Of a DNA stretch of 44,944 bases, positions 36,487-44,944 are shown piece by piece (positions within the stretch are counted from its first letter, which is position 1; each line of letters starts with the position of its first letter). Origin of the DNA: Ignavibacteriaceae bacterium (GTDB lineage: Bacteria; Bacteroidota; Ignavibacteria; Ignavibacteriales; Ignavibacteriaceae). Made by a program: the position numbers and the translations under genes. Under the pieces are notes generated by a model that was not told where the DNA came from, ran no database searches, and saw nothing but the letters and a program-made list of their open reading frames with translations. The DNA lies in contig JADLAF010000139.1 in NCBI GenBank assembly GCA_020848375.1, positions 1-44,944 on the forward strand, in the 5' to 3' direction.

Positions 36487-39284
36487 TCGTGATTTTTGTT
36501 TTTCTTGCGATTAACACTTTAGCGCAATCACCGCACGGTACCGGGCTTAAAGCAGACTGCTCTGACTGCCACACATCAACTTCATGGAATAAGCTGCTTA
36601 AGCCCATGAAATTTGATCACAGTACCACTGCTTTCCCGCTCGCCGGGCAGCATAAAGTTGTTGACTGCCGGCAGTGTCACACTGAGTTGGTTTTTAATAA
36701 AGCTGAGCAGGACTGCTTTACCTGTCATAAAGATATACACAGCAGCACCCTTGGTAATGATTGCGCTCAATGCCATACACCACAAAGCTGGTTGGTAACT
36801 GATATAAAGGGATTGCACGAAAAAACACGTTTCCCATTGCTCGGTGCGCATCAGGATGCTGACTGCGGACAGTGCCACACCGAATATGTTAGTCTTCAGT
36901 TTGAAGTGATGCAGGCGGAGTGTTACACCTGTCATAAGGAGCAGTATCTTTCTGCAAATAACCCTAACCATGCAGCTTCCGGATTTTCAACTGATTGCAC
37001 GGAGTGCCACGCAGTAACGGACAGATCATGGATAGGGGGGAGCTTTAGTCATGAGTTTTTTCCGCTGCTCGGCGGTCATAACCTGCCAAGCTGTTTTTCC
37101 TGCCATAACAGCGGAGGGTTCACCGGACTGAGTTCTGACTGCAAAACCTGTCATCTTGATAATTATAACGCAACAGCAAATCCGAATCATACAGCATCCG
37201 GATTTAGCACTGACTGTAAAAGCTGTCATAGTATATACGGCTGGGTTCCTGCTGATTTTGATCATAATCTGACAGACTTCTCCTTAACCGGGCGTCACAC
37301 AACCGTAAGCTGCAATAGCTGTCATACTTCCGGTTACGCAAATACTCCGACTGACTGCAATAGCTGCCATAATGATGATTACCTGAACACAACAGATCTG
37401 AATCACGTGAGTGCCGGATTCCCCCTTGACTGCTCGCAGTGCCACACCACAAGCGGATGGCAGCCGGCTCAGTTTGATCATGACGGTCTATATTTTCCTA
37501 TCTACAGTGGCAAACACAGAAATGAATGGAATAGCTGTGCTGACTGCCATACACAACCCTCAAACTATACTGTGTTTAGCTGCGTCACCTGCCATGAGCA
37601 CAACCGCAACGATATGGATCAGGAGCATGGCGGCATTCAGGGTTATCTATACTCAAGTGATGCCTGTTTGAGCTGTCATCCGAATGGTGATGCAGAGGGT
37701 GCCTTTAATCATAGTATATCACTTTTCCCTTTAACCGGTGCTCATATTACCGCAGATTGTGCCGGATGCCACACGGGTGGATTTTCTCAACCGGTCAGTA
37801 CTTCATGCCAGCACTGTCATGAAAATAAACTGCAGACGGTTTTTAACCCTGATCATCAGACCGCAGGGCTGACTGCTGAGTGTTCTGACTGCCACACAAC
37901 TTCACAATGGAAGCCATCGCTTTATGACCATGCGGTAACCGGATTTACCTTAACTGGTGCGCATACATCAGAAGACTGTAACTCATGTCACGCATCAGGA
38001 TATACAAATTCAGTTTCGGCATGTAACTCATGTCATCTTGCCGATTTTAATTCGGCGGCTGATCCGAATCATATAGCAGCAAACTTTCCGCAGCAGTGTG
38101 AAACCTGTCATACAACAGTTGGCTGGAGCCCGGCCTCATTTGATCATGATGCTGAGTATTTTCCTATATACTCAGGGGATCATGATAATGAATGGAACAA
38201 CTGTTCTGACTGCCATACAAATTCTTCAAATTACAGAGTATATACCTGTGTAAGCTGCCACGAACATAACCGCACCGATATGGATAACGAACATCAGGGG
38301 GTAAGCGGTTACGTATATATCAGCAGCGGGTGTTTTGTCTGCCACCCTGACGGCTCGTCTGAAGGCGCGTTCAATCATGCAGTTTCAAATTTTCCGCTTA
38401 CCGGCAGTCATACCGTTTTAACATGCAGCCAGTGTCACGCATCAGGTTATGCTTCAACCCCCACGGACTGTAATTCATGCCATAACACCGACTATGCCGG
38501 AGCGCTGAACCCGGATCATCAGAGTGCGGGCATACCGGTTTCATGCGAGACCTGCCATGATGCAAATGCCTGGATTCCATCTTCTTTCAGCCATGCCTCA
38601 ACACAGTTTCCGCTTACCGGCGCGCACACTGGAAGACAATGCTCAGACTGTCACACTGGTTCTTTAACTGCCGCATCCGACCAATGTATATCATGCCATC
38701 AGACGGATTTCAGCGCATCCTCAAATCCTGATCATGAAGTGCTTGCGCTCTCAACGGACTGCCAGACCTGTCATACAACAAATGCCGGATGGTCACCCGC
38801 GCAGTTCCCCGATCACGACAGTTATTTTCAGCTCCTGGGCAGGCATGCACAAATCAGGAATAACTGCTCGGACTGCCATAACGGAAATTATGCTCAGACA
38901 CCTAACACCTGTTACGGATGTCATCAGGATGATTTTGCCGGAGCGCAAAACCCGAATCACGCCAATGCCGGATTTCCGCATGAATGCGAAACCTGTCACT
39001 CACAGACAGCGTGGGAGCCGTCAACATTTAATCATGACACTCAACATTTCCCGATATATAGCGGTCAGCATCGAAATGAGTGGAACCAATGTTCGCAGTG
39101 TCATCAGAGCGGAAGCAACTTTGCCATATTTACCTGCATAAGCTGCCATGAACACAATCAGCCCGATATGGACGATGAACATGAAGGGGTTAATAATTAT
39201 CAATATAACAGCGCTGCCTGCCTGAACTGTCATCCGGATGGTGACAGTAAACTCCGGCTCCCAAATACTGAAAAGGTGCACTGA
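36465..39284 (+). CDS. Giant multiheme c-type cytochrome, 37 CxxCH
   Basis: 939 aa. GTG start with AGGA six bases upstream; the first 21 residues (RGVSQVIVIFVFLAINTLAQ) are a signal peptide, which argues for a separate protein rather than a frameshifted extension of the 20-heme gene. I count 37 CxxCH motifs, about one per 25 residues. Three longer blocks beginning at residues 337, 559 and 855 share FxHDxxxFPIYSGxHxNEWN and CHEHNxxDMDxEH. Their spacing is 222 and 296 residues, i.e. 3 and 4 times 74, carrying 9 and 12 hemes: three hemes per 74 residues. The stop overlaps the barrel gene start by one base. Confidence 0.92.
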   Translation: MRGVSQVIVIFVFLAINTLAQSPHGTGLKADCSDCHTSTSWNKLLKPMKFDHSTTAFPLAGQHKVVDCRQCHTELVFNKAEQDCFTCHKDIHSSTLGNDCAQCHTPQSWLVTDIKGLHEKTRFPLLGAHQDADCGQCHTEYVSLQFEVMQAECYTCHKEQYLSANNPNHAASGFSTDCTECHAVTDRSWIGGSFSHEFFPLLGGHNLPSCFSCHNSGGFTGLSSDCKTCHLDNYNATANPNHTASGFSTDCKSCHSIYGWVPADFDHNLTDFSLTGRHTTVSCNSCHTSGYANTPTDCNSCHNDDYLNTTDLNHVSAGFPLDCSQCHTTSGWQPAQFDHDGLYFPIYSGKHRNEWNSCADCHTQPSNYTVFSCVTCHEHNRNDMDQEHGGIQGYLYSSDACLSCHPNGDAEGAFNHSISLFPLTGAHITADCAGCHTGGFSQPVSTSCQHCHENKLQTVFNPDHQTAGLTAECSDCHTTSQWKPSLYDHAVTGFTLTGAHTSEDCNSCHASGYTNSVSACNSCHLADFNSAADPNHIAANFPQQCETCHTTVGWSPASFDHDAEYFPIYSGDHDNEWNNCSDCHTNSSNYRVYTCVSCHEHNRTDMDNEHQGVSGYVYISSGCFVCHPDGSSEGAFNHAVSNFPLTGSHTVLTCSQCHASGYASTPTDCNSCHNTDYAGALNPDHQSAGIPVSCETCHDANAWIPSSFSHASTQFPLTGAHTGRQCSDCHTGSLTAASDQCISCHQTDFSASSNPDHEVLALSTDCQTCHTTNAGWSPAQFPDHDSYFQLLGRHAQIRNNCSDCHNGNYAQTPNTCYGCHQDDFAGAQNPNHANAGFPHECETCHSQTAWEPSTFNHDTQHFPIYSGQHRNEWNQCSQCHQSGSNFAIFTCISCHEHNQPDMDDEHEGVNNYQYNSAACLNCHPDGDSKLRLPNTEKVH

Positions 39285-40903
39285 TGAACAAAGGAAAGTA
39301 TTTTTCAGTATATATTGCTTTCCTCTGGTTTGCACTGCCATGCCTTATATTAGGTCAGAGATCAGAAATGAAGCAGGGGAAAGTAACGTACGTAACTTCG
39401 CAGAATATTTATACCGAATTCAGCTCAACGGAAGGAATTTCATCGGGTGATACTTTGCTGTGTTATGACGGACGCGTATATACTCCTGCCGTTTTGATTA
39501 AGTTCATTTCCTCAAGGTCGGCCGCGGGTCCCTTGCTTTCCGGTATTCAGATAAAGCCGGGAGATTTACTTTTTGTAAAAATTAAAGCCATTGTTAAGCC
39601 GGATACTGTTTCAGCATCCTCTGATTCCTCTGCTAAACCTGAAGATGAAGCGGTTGTAATAAAAGAGGAAAAACCATTGCCGAAGCCGGTTAAAACAGAA
39701 GAAAAACTGAGAGGTAGAGCCGGAATTCAGTCCTCCACAACTATGGTGAATACCGGCACGGCTGATGATAATCAGCGATGGAGATATACACTTTCCCTTA
39801 CCTCGCAAAATGTATATATACAGGGGCTTACACTGGGCACTCATTTGAATTATGCTTACAGTGTAAAGGAGTGGCGGCGAATAAACTCGAATCCAATAAA
39901 CAGATTGATTCCGTATGATCTCTATGCATCCTATGAGAATGATGGCACTGGCAAAGTTACGGTGGGAAGGAAAATTAGCAAATGGCATCCTTCACTTGGA
40001 GCCATTGACGGGGTGCAGTATGAGAACAGTTCAGCCGGTTACCGTTACGGTGCCTTTGCCGGTGCCAGACCTTCGCCCGTGCAGTATGGATTTGATTTTA
40101 ATTTATTTCAGGGGGGTGTTTTCCTCAGCCGCAGTGACTCTTTGAGCACCGGTACGATGGAAAACACTTTAGCATTTGTTCATCAGACAAACAGTTTTAA
40201 TACTGACCGGCAGTTTCTTTCTTTTCAGCAGTATGGAAACTATTTCCGCTGGCTGATGATTTATGCCGCAGCGGAAGCAGACTTTTATAAAGATATACCC
40301 GGGCAGTCAGGCGGGGTGCCGGAGCTCACGAGTATATATATACAGGCAAGAGCAAAAATCACGCGGGAATTTCAGGCAACAGTTTCTTATGATGCCCGGC
40401 GAAATCCGGTCTTCTATTACACTTACAGAAATCTGATTGACAGCAGTTTTTCAAATCCGCTCAGTGAGGGCACCCGTATTCAGCTCAATTACCGTCCGTT
40501 GGCTTATCTTACTTTAAACCTCTCAGGCGGCTTCAGATTCAGGCAGGGGGACCTAAAAACAGCCGTTACCTACACGGGTTACGCAGGGTGGTCAAAAATT
40601 CCCTACATCGGGGGCAGTACCTCATATTCCTATACACATAGCGAGGCATCGTACTCCAGCTCGGACTATCATTCTATCCTTTACCGGAATGACATAGGGG
40701 AAAACTTTTCCTGGTCAGCCGGTCTGAGAAGGGCATCTTATTCCTACGGCTCTTCACGGCTTACATTCAGCCAAAATATGCTTCAGGGAGACTTAAACTG
40801 GAGATTCCTCGAAAAAACCTATCTGACATTTAGTATTGAGGAGTCATTCAGCCGGAACATTACCTTCGGCAGAGTTTATCTTGACCTTACACAGCGTTTT
40901 TAG
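39284..40903 (+). CDS. Outer-membrane barrel with N-terminal SH3-like domain, paired with cytochromes
   Basis: 539 aa. A signal peptide ends PCLILGQ. Residues about 30-105 (KQGKVTYVTSQNIYTEFSST, then IKPGDLLFVKI) look like a bacterial SH3-like barrel. A Pro/Glu/Lys-rich linker follows (about 110-140), then long amphipathic strands to a C-terminal Phe (LDLTQRF), as in outer-membrane barrels. It starts on the last base of the 37-heme gene, so the two are translationally coupled. By position it could be the porin of a porin-cytochrome conduit. It is not similar by eye to MtrB or to Geobacter OmbB. Confidence 0.78.
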   Translation: MNKGKYFSVYIAFLWFALPCLILGQRSEMKQGKVTYVTSQNIYTEFSSTEGISSGDTLLCYDGRVYTPAVLIKFISSRSAAGPLLSGIQIKPGDLLFVKIKAIVKPDTVSASSDSSAKPEDEAVVIKEEKPLPKPVKTEEKLRGRAGIQSSTTMVNTGTADDNQRWRYTLSLTSQNVYIQGLTLGTHLNYAYSVKEWRRINSNPINRLIPYDLYASYENDGTGKVTVGRKISKWHPSLGAIDGVQYENSSAGYRYGAFAGARPSPVQYGFDFNLFQGGVFLSRSDSLSTGTMENTLAFVHQTNSFNTDRQFLSFQQYGNYFRWLMIYAAAEADFYKDIPGQSGGVPELTSIYIQARAKITREFQATVSYDARRNPVFYYTYRNLIDSSFSNPLSEGTRIQLNYRPLAYLTLNLSGGFRFRQGDLKTAVTYTGYAGWSKIPYIGGSTSYSYTHSEASYSSSDYHSILYRNDIGENFSWSAGLRRASYSYGSSRLTFSQNMLQGDLNWRFLEKTYLTFSIEESFSRNITFGRVYLDLTQRF

Positions 40904-41000
40904 AGCACCTGCGTCAAAAACCCGACCCTCCCTTTGGCTTGACACCGGTCACCAAAATTGCATTGGCTCTAAGCGGTATTTTGATTAAGTTTGTACCAAT

Positions 41001-42053
41001 ATGAATATGTTTGAGTACACAGGTTCTGTTCACATCCATTCTGTTTTTTCAGATGGATCCGGGGAGGTGACAGAAATTGTCCGTTTTGCGCGTGAACTGG
41101 GTTTGGACTTCATTATGCTCACCGATCATAATACACTCAGGGCAAAAGAAGAGGGATTTGAGGGGTTTCACGGCAATACTGCTTTAATTGTCGGCTGCGA
41201 AATTAACGATAAAGAAAACTGCAACCATTACCTCGCTTTTGGAGTGGACAAAACCATTTCAACCAGGGTACCAGCCAAAGACTACGTTCGGATGATAAAA
41301 GAGGCAGGGGGAATCGGTTTTCTGGCTCATCCACACGAAAAAAGAAGCTCCCATAAGGAATATCCGCCATACCCCTGGACAGAGTGGGAAACAGATGACT
41401 TCACCGGAATGGAAATATGGAATCACATGTCAGAATGGATGGAAAACCTTACTGAGGAGAATAAATATCACTCCTTTGTTCACCCTCTTAAATCGATTAA
41501 AATGCCCCCTCAGGAGACCCTTGAAACATGGGACCGGCTTAGCCAGAATAGGAGGGTTGTGGGAATTGGGGGTGTTGATGCTCACGCGCACAAAGTCAAC
41601 CTGCTGGGGCTTATGGAGGTAGAAGTTTTTCCCTATAAAGTATTGTTCAAGTCCATCAGAACCCATATTTTGCTGAATGAAAATTATGATTTTAGCATAA
41701 GTGAGCAGTACCCCCGGTTCAGGGATGCCATTCTGAACGCGTTAAAAAACGGCAGAACATTTTTTGCAAATCACTATTTGGGGGACGCAGAGGGCTTCCG
41801 GTTCGCTATGGTATCAGGTACCACAGTTTACTATATGGGGGATGAGTTCCGGCTTGAAAAGGAAGCAGAGATAAAAGTGTCAGTACCAGGTTCTGCGAAG
41901 AACATGGTAAGAGTTTTAAGAAACGGGGTGCTCTTCGCCAGCAGTGAAGAGGGGGATTTGAGTGCAGTTATAACCAGACCCGGAGCATATCGCGCTGAAG
42001 TTCTTCGCGGAAACCGCGGCTGGATATTTTCGAATCATATAAGAGTTTTATAA
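41001..42053 (+). CDS. PHP-domain metal-dependent hydrolase
   Basis: 350 aa. PHP phosphoesterase fold: HIHSVFSDGS (His11, His13, Asp18), IMLTDHNTL near 38-46, a central GIGFLAHPHE and a late GGVDAHAH. These are the metal ligands of PHP enzymes. The C-terminal ~100 residues form an extra beta domain (SVPGSAKNMVRVLRNGVLFA) not in the core family. The substrate is unknown. The 97 bases upstream include TTGACA near 40939 but no clear -10, so the promoter is uncertain. Confidence 0.85.
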   Translation: MNMFEYTGSVHIHSVFSDGSGEVTEIVRFARELGLDFIMLTDHNTLRAKEEGFEGFHGNTALIVGCEINDKENCNHYLAFGVDKTISTRVPAKDYVRMIKEAGGIGFLAHPHEKRSSHKEYPPYPWTEWETDDFTGMEIWNHMSEWMENLTEENKYHSFVHPLKSIKMPPQETLETWDRLSQNRRVVGIGGVDAHAHKVNLLGLMEVEVFPYKVLFKSIRTHILLNENYDFSISEQYPRFRDAILNALKNGRTFFANHYLGDAEGFRFAMVSGTTVYYMGDEFRLEKEAEIKVSVPGSAKNMVRVLRNGVLFASSEEGDLSAVITRPGAYRAEVLRGNRGWIFSNHIRVL

Positions 42054-42073
42054 TAAAAATATAACAGGATACA

Positions 42074-42763
42074 ATGCTGAGGAAAAAGAAAGATTTCGCC
42101 AAAAAACAGGAAATCAAACCAAGCTCCATGACCGCCCGTTACTACGAAGTAACTGACTGGCTGGAAAAATCTAAAAAAGAAGTGGTAATGGCATCGGTAA
42201 TTGTTGTTGTTGCTATTGCTGCATATTTTCTGGTCGGATACTACAAAGGACTTGACAACGAAAAAGCAAGTCTTGAAATTGCAAAGGTGATGAGCATCTA
42301 TGACAGTGGTTCATATATCGAAGCGATTGACGGTCGTCCGGCTGCAAATATTAAGGGCTTAAAGTCATTGGTTGAAACCTATTCAGGAACTGAAAACGGT
42401 GAAACCGCCCGTATATATCTTGCTAACAGTTACTATGCTCTGGGTAAATATACCGAAGCCAAAGAACAATATGAAGAATATTCAGGTTCAAATGAACTGC
42501 TCAAAGCAACCGCGCTGGCAGGACTGGCTGCATGTTACGAGGCAGAAAAAAAACCGGAAGACGCTGCCGAGTATTATCTGAAAGCTTCAGAGGTTTCAGA
42601 CGATATGGTATTTAAGCCGCAGTATCTGCTCTACGCAGGCATTAACTTTCTGGAGGCAGGTAATACAGATGAAGCGAAGAAGTTATTTAAACTGGTAAAG
42701 AAAGATTTCAGCAAATCTGCATTTGTTCGGGATATCGACAGATATCTTGCACAAGTGCAATAA
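42074..42763 (+). CDS. YfgM-like membrane-anchored TPR protein
   Basis: 229 aa. Short cytoplasmic N-terminus, a single anchor (VVMASVIVVVAIAAYFLVGYY near residues 37-57), then TPR helices with GETARIYLANSYYALGKYTE and KATALAGLAACYEAEKKPED. The layout matches YfgM/DUF2133-type ancillary SecYEG or stress proteins. AGGA precedes the ATG. It lies 20 bases after the PHP gene. The specific role is not shown. Confidence 0.78.
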   Translation: MLRKKKDFAKKQEIKPSSMTARYYEVTDWLEKSKKEVVMASVIVVVAIAAYFLVGYYKGLDNEKASLEIAKVMSIYDSGSYIEAIDGRPAANIKGLKSLVETYSGTENGETARIYLANSYYALGKYTEAKEQYEEYSGSNELLKATALAGLAACYEAEKKPEDAAEYYLKASEVSDDMVFKPQYLLYAGINFLEAGNTDEAKKLFKLVKKDFSKSAFVRDIDRYLAQVQ

Positions 42764-42790
42764 TTCTAACAATAATCAACGGAGGACCGT

Positions 42791-44638
42791 GTGAAAAAAC
42801 TATACTTATCTGCTGCCTTTGTGCTTGCATTCTTTTTCACTGCTGAAGCGCAGTTGAATGTAAATGCAACAGGCAATCTCTTCGGAGTCGGCACTTCACT
42901 GCCTGATTCCGTAAGACCTCACAGTACTGACAAAGGTGCAAGAACTGTACACTATGCAGGTGATCTGGATGGTGACGGCAAAAAAGAATTTGTTGGCACT
43001 GATTATACAAACGGCGGACGCGTTCACGTTTGGGAACTGACCGCATCCAACACTCTTGAGCTAGTCTGGTCATCAAAAACCAGAGTTGGTGTAAGCTCAG
43101 GAAGCACACCACGCTGGGTAAGAACCGGCGATCTTGATGGTGACGGCAATAAAGAAATTATCTTTCCGCTCACAACCACCGCTGCTGACTTTGAAGTTCA
43201 TGTATATGAATATCAGGGTTCAGGAGATAATAATTACGGAACTGAACCCGCCTTTGTTCTTCCGGCAAACTACTTTGCTGCTCAGGGCGTAGGCAACTTC
43301 AGAACCAACCGCGAAGTTGGTGCCGTTGCTGATTTTGACGGTGACGGTTTTGATGAACTCATCATGTCCAACCGTGACCACGGTGTATATGTCCTCGGCG
43401 TATTTGGTTCATTCCCCGGATTTGCAAGCTGGCAGTTAGAAGGCGGCGACCCCGCAGTTGTAACCGCAAACAGCAAAGTATTCAGTGTCTCTCATTGGGA
43501 GTCACAGCTTGCTGATGTAGCTGGCAACGACAAACCTATGATTGTTAACATGCACTGGAACTTCATGGGCTTCTGGGGCATCAGACCAAGAGGCACTGAT
43601 TCCTACAGCTATCCTGATACAGGTGTAACGGGCTTCTATTCAGAAGTTACCCGCGGTACCTTAGGCGACCATGTCGGATATATGGGCTTCACCGTTGCAG
43701 ATGTTGACGGCGACGGAAGTGACGAAATTGGCACTGTTCTTTACGGCGGTGACTCACTCACCTATGGTCTCGGACTTCTTGATTTCGCAGCTACTGATAC
43801 CGGTCTATATATATTCGACCCTTCAAAGTTTGGTGTTGTTTCTCCGAATGGCTGGACCGCAGGCGGTGCCGCTGAAGGATCATTCTGGGGCATTGGCTCC
43901 GGTGACTTTAACGGTAACGGCAAGCAGGAAATCCTCCTCGGCGGTACCAACGAATACAACATTGTTGCAGTTGAATATACCGGTCAGGGAAGTCTCCTTG
44001 ATGCCGCTAACTATACCAACACGGTTTATTATGACGGACAGAAACCCAGGATTTTCGCTTTTGTTGATATTTATGATTCTCTCGGAACAATTGATACCGT
44101 ATTTACTGAAAGCCCATTCATTTCGAAGTTCACAAAAGCTTTCGATTCAGACGGCGATGGGGCTCTTGAAATCGCTGCCGCTTTCCAGAGTGTCTATGAT
44201 TCAATAACAGTAAGCAACCGCACATGGAATCCTTCTGATTCTACCTACACCTTGGTCAGCACAACAAAAATCAACAACGAAAGGAAAATCAACCTCATTC
44301 ACTTTGAAGCAACCAGCACTGGTCTCGAAATGAAAGAACTTGATTTCATTTCTCCTGAAGACTATGTTCTGGCTCAGAACTTCCCGAATCCGTTCAACCC
44401 CTCAACCATGCTGAGATTCTCTCTGCCGGTTGACAAAAAAATCTCACTGAAGATTTATGATATGCTCGGCACTGAAGTAAAAACCCTCATTAATAATGAA
44501 TTCCTTGCAAAGGGTTCTTATGAATTGAACTGGGATGGTACTTCAAATGCAGGTGCAAAGGTTGCAAGCGGTAACTATGTTGCTGAGCTGCAGTTTGGTA
44601 ACTTCACAAAGACCATTAAAATGCAGATGCTGAAATAA
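42791..44638 (+). CDS. Secreted FG-GAP/VCBS-repeat protein with T9SS sorting domain
   Basis: 615 aa; GTG start with GGAGG. The signal peptide is MKKLYLSAAFVLAFFFTAEA. Six calcium-loop motifs of FG-GAP repeats occur near residues 58, 114, 181, 304, 373 and 453 (DLDGDGKKE, DLDGDGNKE, DFDGDGFDE, DVDGDGSDE, DFNGNGKQE, DSDGDGALE). The last ~90 residues form a type A T9SS C-terminal domain (LAQNFPNPFNPSTMLRFSLP, then KIYDMLGTEV and VASGNYVAEL). It is therefore exported across the outer membrane by type IX secretion and kept or released at the surface. Probable role: beta-propeller adhesin or surface protein. Confidence 0.92.
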   Translation: MKKLYLSAAFVLAFFFTAEAQLNVNATGNLFGVGTSLPDSVRPHSTDKGARTVHYAGDLDGDGKKEFVGTDYTNGGRVHVWELTASNTLELVWSSKTRVGVSSGSTPRWVRTGDLDGDGNKEIIFPLTTTAADFEVHVYEYQGSGDNNYGTEPAFVLPANYFAAQGVGNFRTNREVGAVADFDGDGFDELIMSNRDHGVYVLGVFGSFPGFASWQLEGGDPAVVTANSKVFSVSHWESQLADVAGNDKPMIVNMHWNFMGFWGIRPRGTDSYSYPDTGVTGFYSEVTRGTLGDHVGYMGFTVADVDGDGSDEIGTVLYGGDSLTYGLGLLDFAATDTGLYIFDPSKFGVVSPNGWTAGGAAEGSFWGIGSGDFNGNGKQEILLGGTNEYNIVAVEYTGQGSLLDAANYTNTVYYDGQKPRIFAFVDIYDSLGTIDTVFTESPFISKFTKAFDSDGDGALEIAAAFQSVYDSITVSNRTWNPSDSTYTLVSTTKINNERKINLIHFEATSTGLEMKELDFISPEDYVLAQNFPNPFNPSTMLRFSLPVDKKISLKIYDMLGTEVKTLINNEFLAKGSYELNWDGTSNAGAKVASGNYVAELQFGNFTKTIKMQMLK

Positions 44639-44665
44639 GCTTCAGTATATAACTGATCTTAAAAG

Positions 44666-44700
44666 ACCCTCTCTGGTTTTGTTACCGGAGAGGGTTTTTT
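44666..44700 (+). terminator. Terminator after the T9SS-sorted protein gene
   Basis: A 12-base stem (44666-44677 with 44684-44695), one wobble pair, six-base loop and six T. Confidence 0.92.
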
Positions 44701-44706
44701 GTTTTA

Positions 44707-44944
44707 ATTAGGAATTAGTAATTAGTAATATGTGGCAATATATATTAGCTGAAAACAATTGATTGAGAATGATTCTGCTCGTTTATAAAACGCTAAGACG
44801 CAAAGGGGAATCATTCAATAAAGTCGAAGTATCAAATCAAAAGCCCGGCGTCCCTAGTGTCCCCATTGTCCCCATCAATGCCCGCAAAGAGGAGTTTTAA
44901 CGCAGAGTGTGCAGAGGAATCGCAGAGTTCCGCAAAGTATATAT
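44707..44944. repeat. Intergenic short repeats at the window end
   Basis: No gene is seen. There is an ATTAGGAATTAGTAATTAGTAAT run near 44707-44729; an AACGCTAAGACGCAAAGG unit near 44789; the TGTCCCCAT-type 9-bp run at 44852-44877; and 44884-44908, which repeats 26489-26514 with small changes. The window ends in this region. Confidence 0.6.

Noticed and set aside
34915-39284. A single giant cytochrome split by a frameshift
   Set aside because: The second protein begins with its own signal peptide and ribosome site, so two genes fit better.
43671-44207. 178-aa plus-strand open frame inside the FG-GAP gene
   Set aside because: It is an alternate frame of a clear coding sequence with a signal peptide and T9SS domain; its own sequence shows no domain.

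Overview
The window looks like a chromosomal segment from a Bacteroidota/Chlorobiota-group bacterium, most likely of the Ignavibacteria type. The evidence is: a secreted protein ending in a type IX secretion sorting domain with the NFPNPFNPST signature common in that group; an atpFHAG cluster without atpDC (split off, as in green sulfur bacteria); a DUF5723-like outer-membrane barrel; strong Shine-Dalgarno sequences before many genes; and intergenic short-period repeats. The assignment rests on gene content and has not been checked phylogenetically.

Layout. (1) 1-6736, plus strand, housekeeping: end of atpF, then atpH-atpA-atpG, running with 15 nt spacing into ffh-rpsP-khpA-rimM-trmD-rplS, closed by a hairpin terminator. 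(2) 6795-7310: gene-free, with a nested hairpin and a 53-bp tandem repeat around a palindrome. (3) 7311-8306, minus: an OB-fold lipoprotein and a YceI-like protein; then a plus-strand MqnA-like gene (8443-9204) with a bidirectional terminator. (4) 9390-13693, minus: a tight four-gene unit, adenosine deaminase - unknown 112-aa protein - urocanate hydratase - SerA-like dehydrogenase. (5) 13895-19088, plus: TPR lipoprotein, DUF3467 protein, a large beta-rich lipoprotein and an outer-membrane barrel. (6) 19458-21894, minus: two overlapping LptF/LptG-family permeases. (7) 22157-26411, plus: M20 dipeptidase, lipoprotein, YgfZ-like protein, PduO-type cobalamin adenosyltransferase, and tmRNA starting on the base after the PduO stop codon. 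(8) 26632-30394, minus: MHS-type MFS transporter and a TPR sensor histidine kinase. (9) 30714-31897, plus: dapF and a small unknown protein. (10) 32010-40903, plus: a six-gene electron-transfer locus. (11) 41001-44638, plus: PHP-domain protein, YfgM-like TPR protein, FG-GAP protein with a T9SS sorting domain; then repeats.

The most interesting part is region 10. It encodes a heme-b-like membrane protein, a membrane-anchored TPR protein, a membrane-anchored FeS/FAD oxidoreductase whose two ferredoxin motifs each lack the second cysteine, a 20-CxxCH cytochrome, a 37-CxxCH cytochrome built from 74-residue triheme units, and an outer-membrane barrel with an N-terminal SH3-like domain. Gene order and overlaps suggest one route from NAD(P)H through the inner membrane and periplasm to the outer membrane, resembling a porin-cytochrome conduit but with different parts. 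The function (extracellular electron transfer or another respiratory role) is inference.
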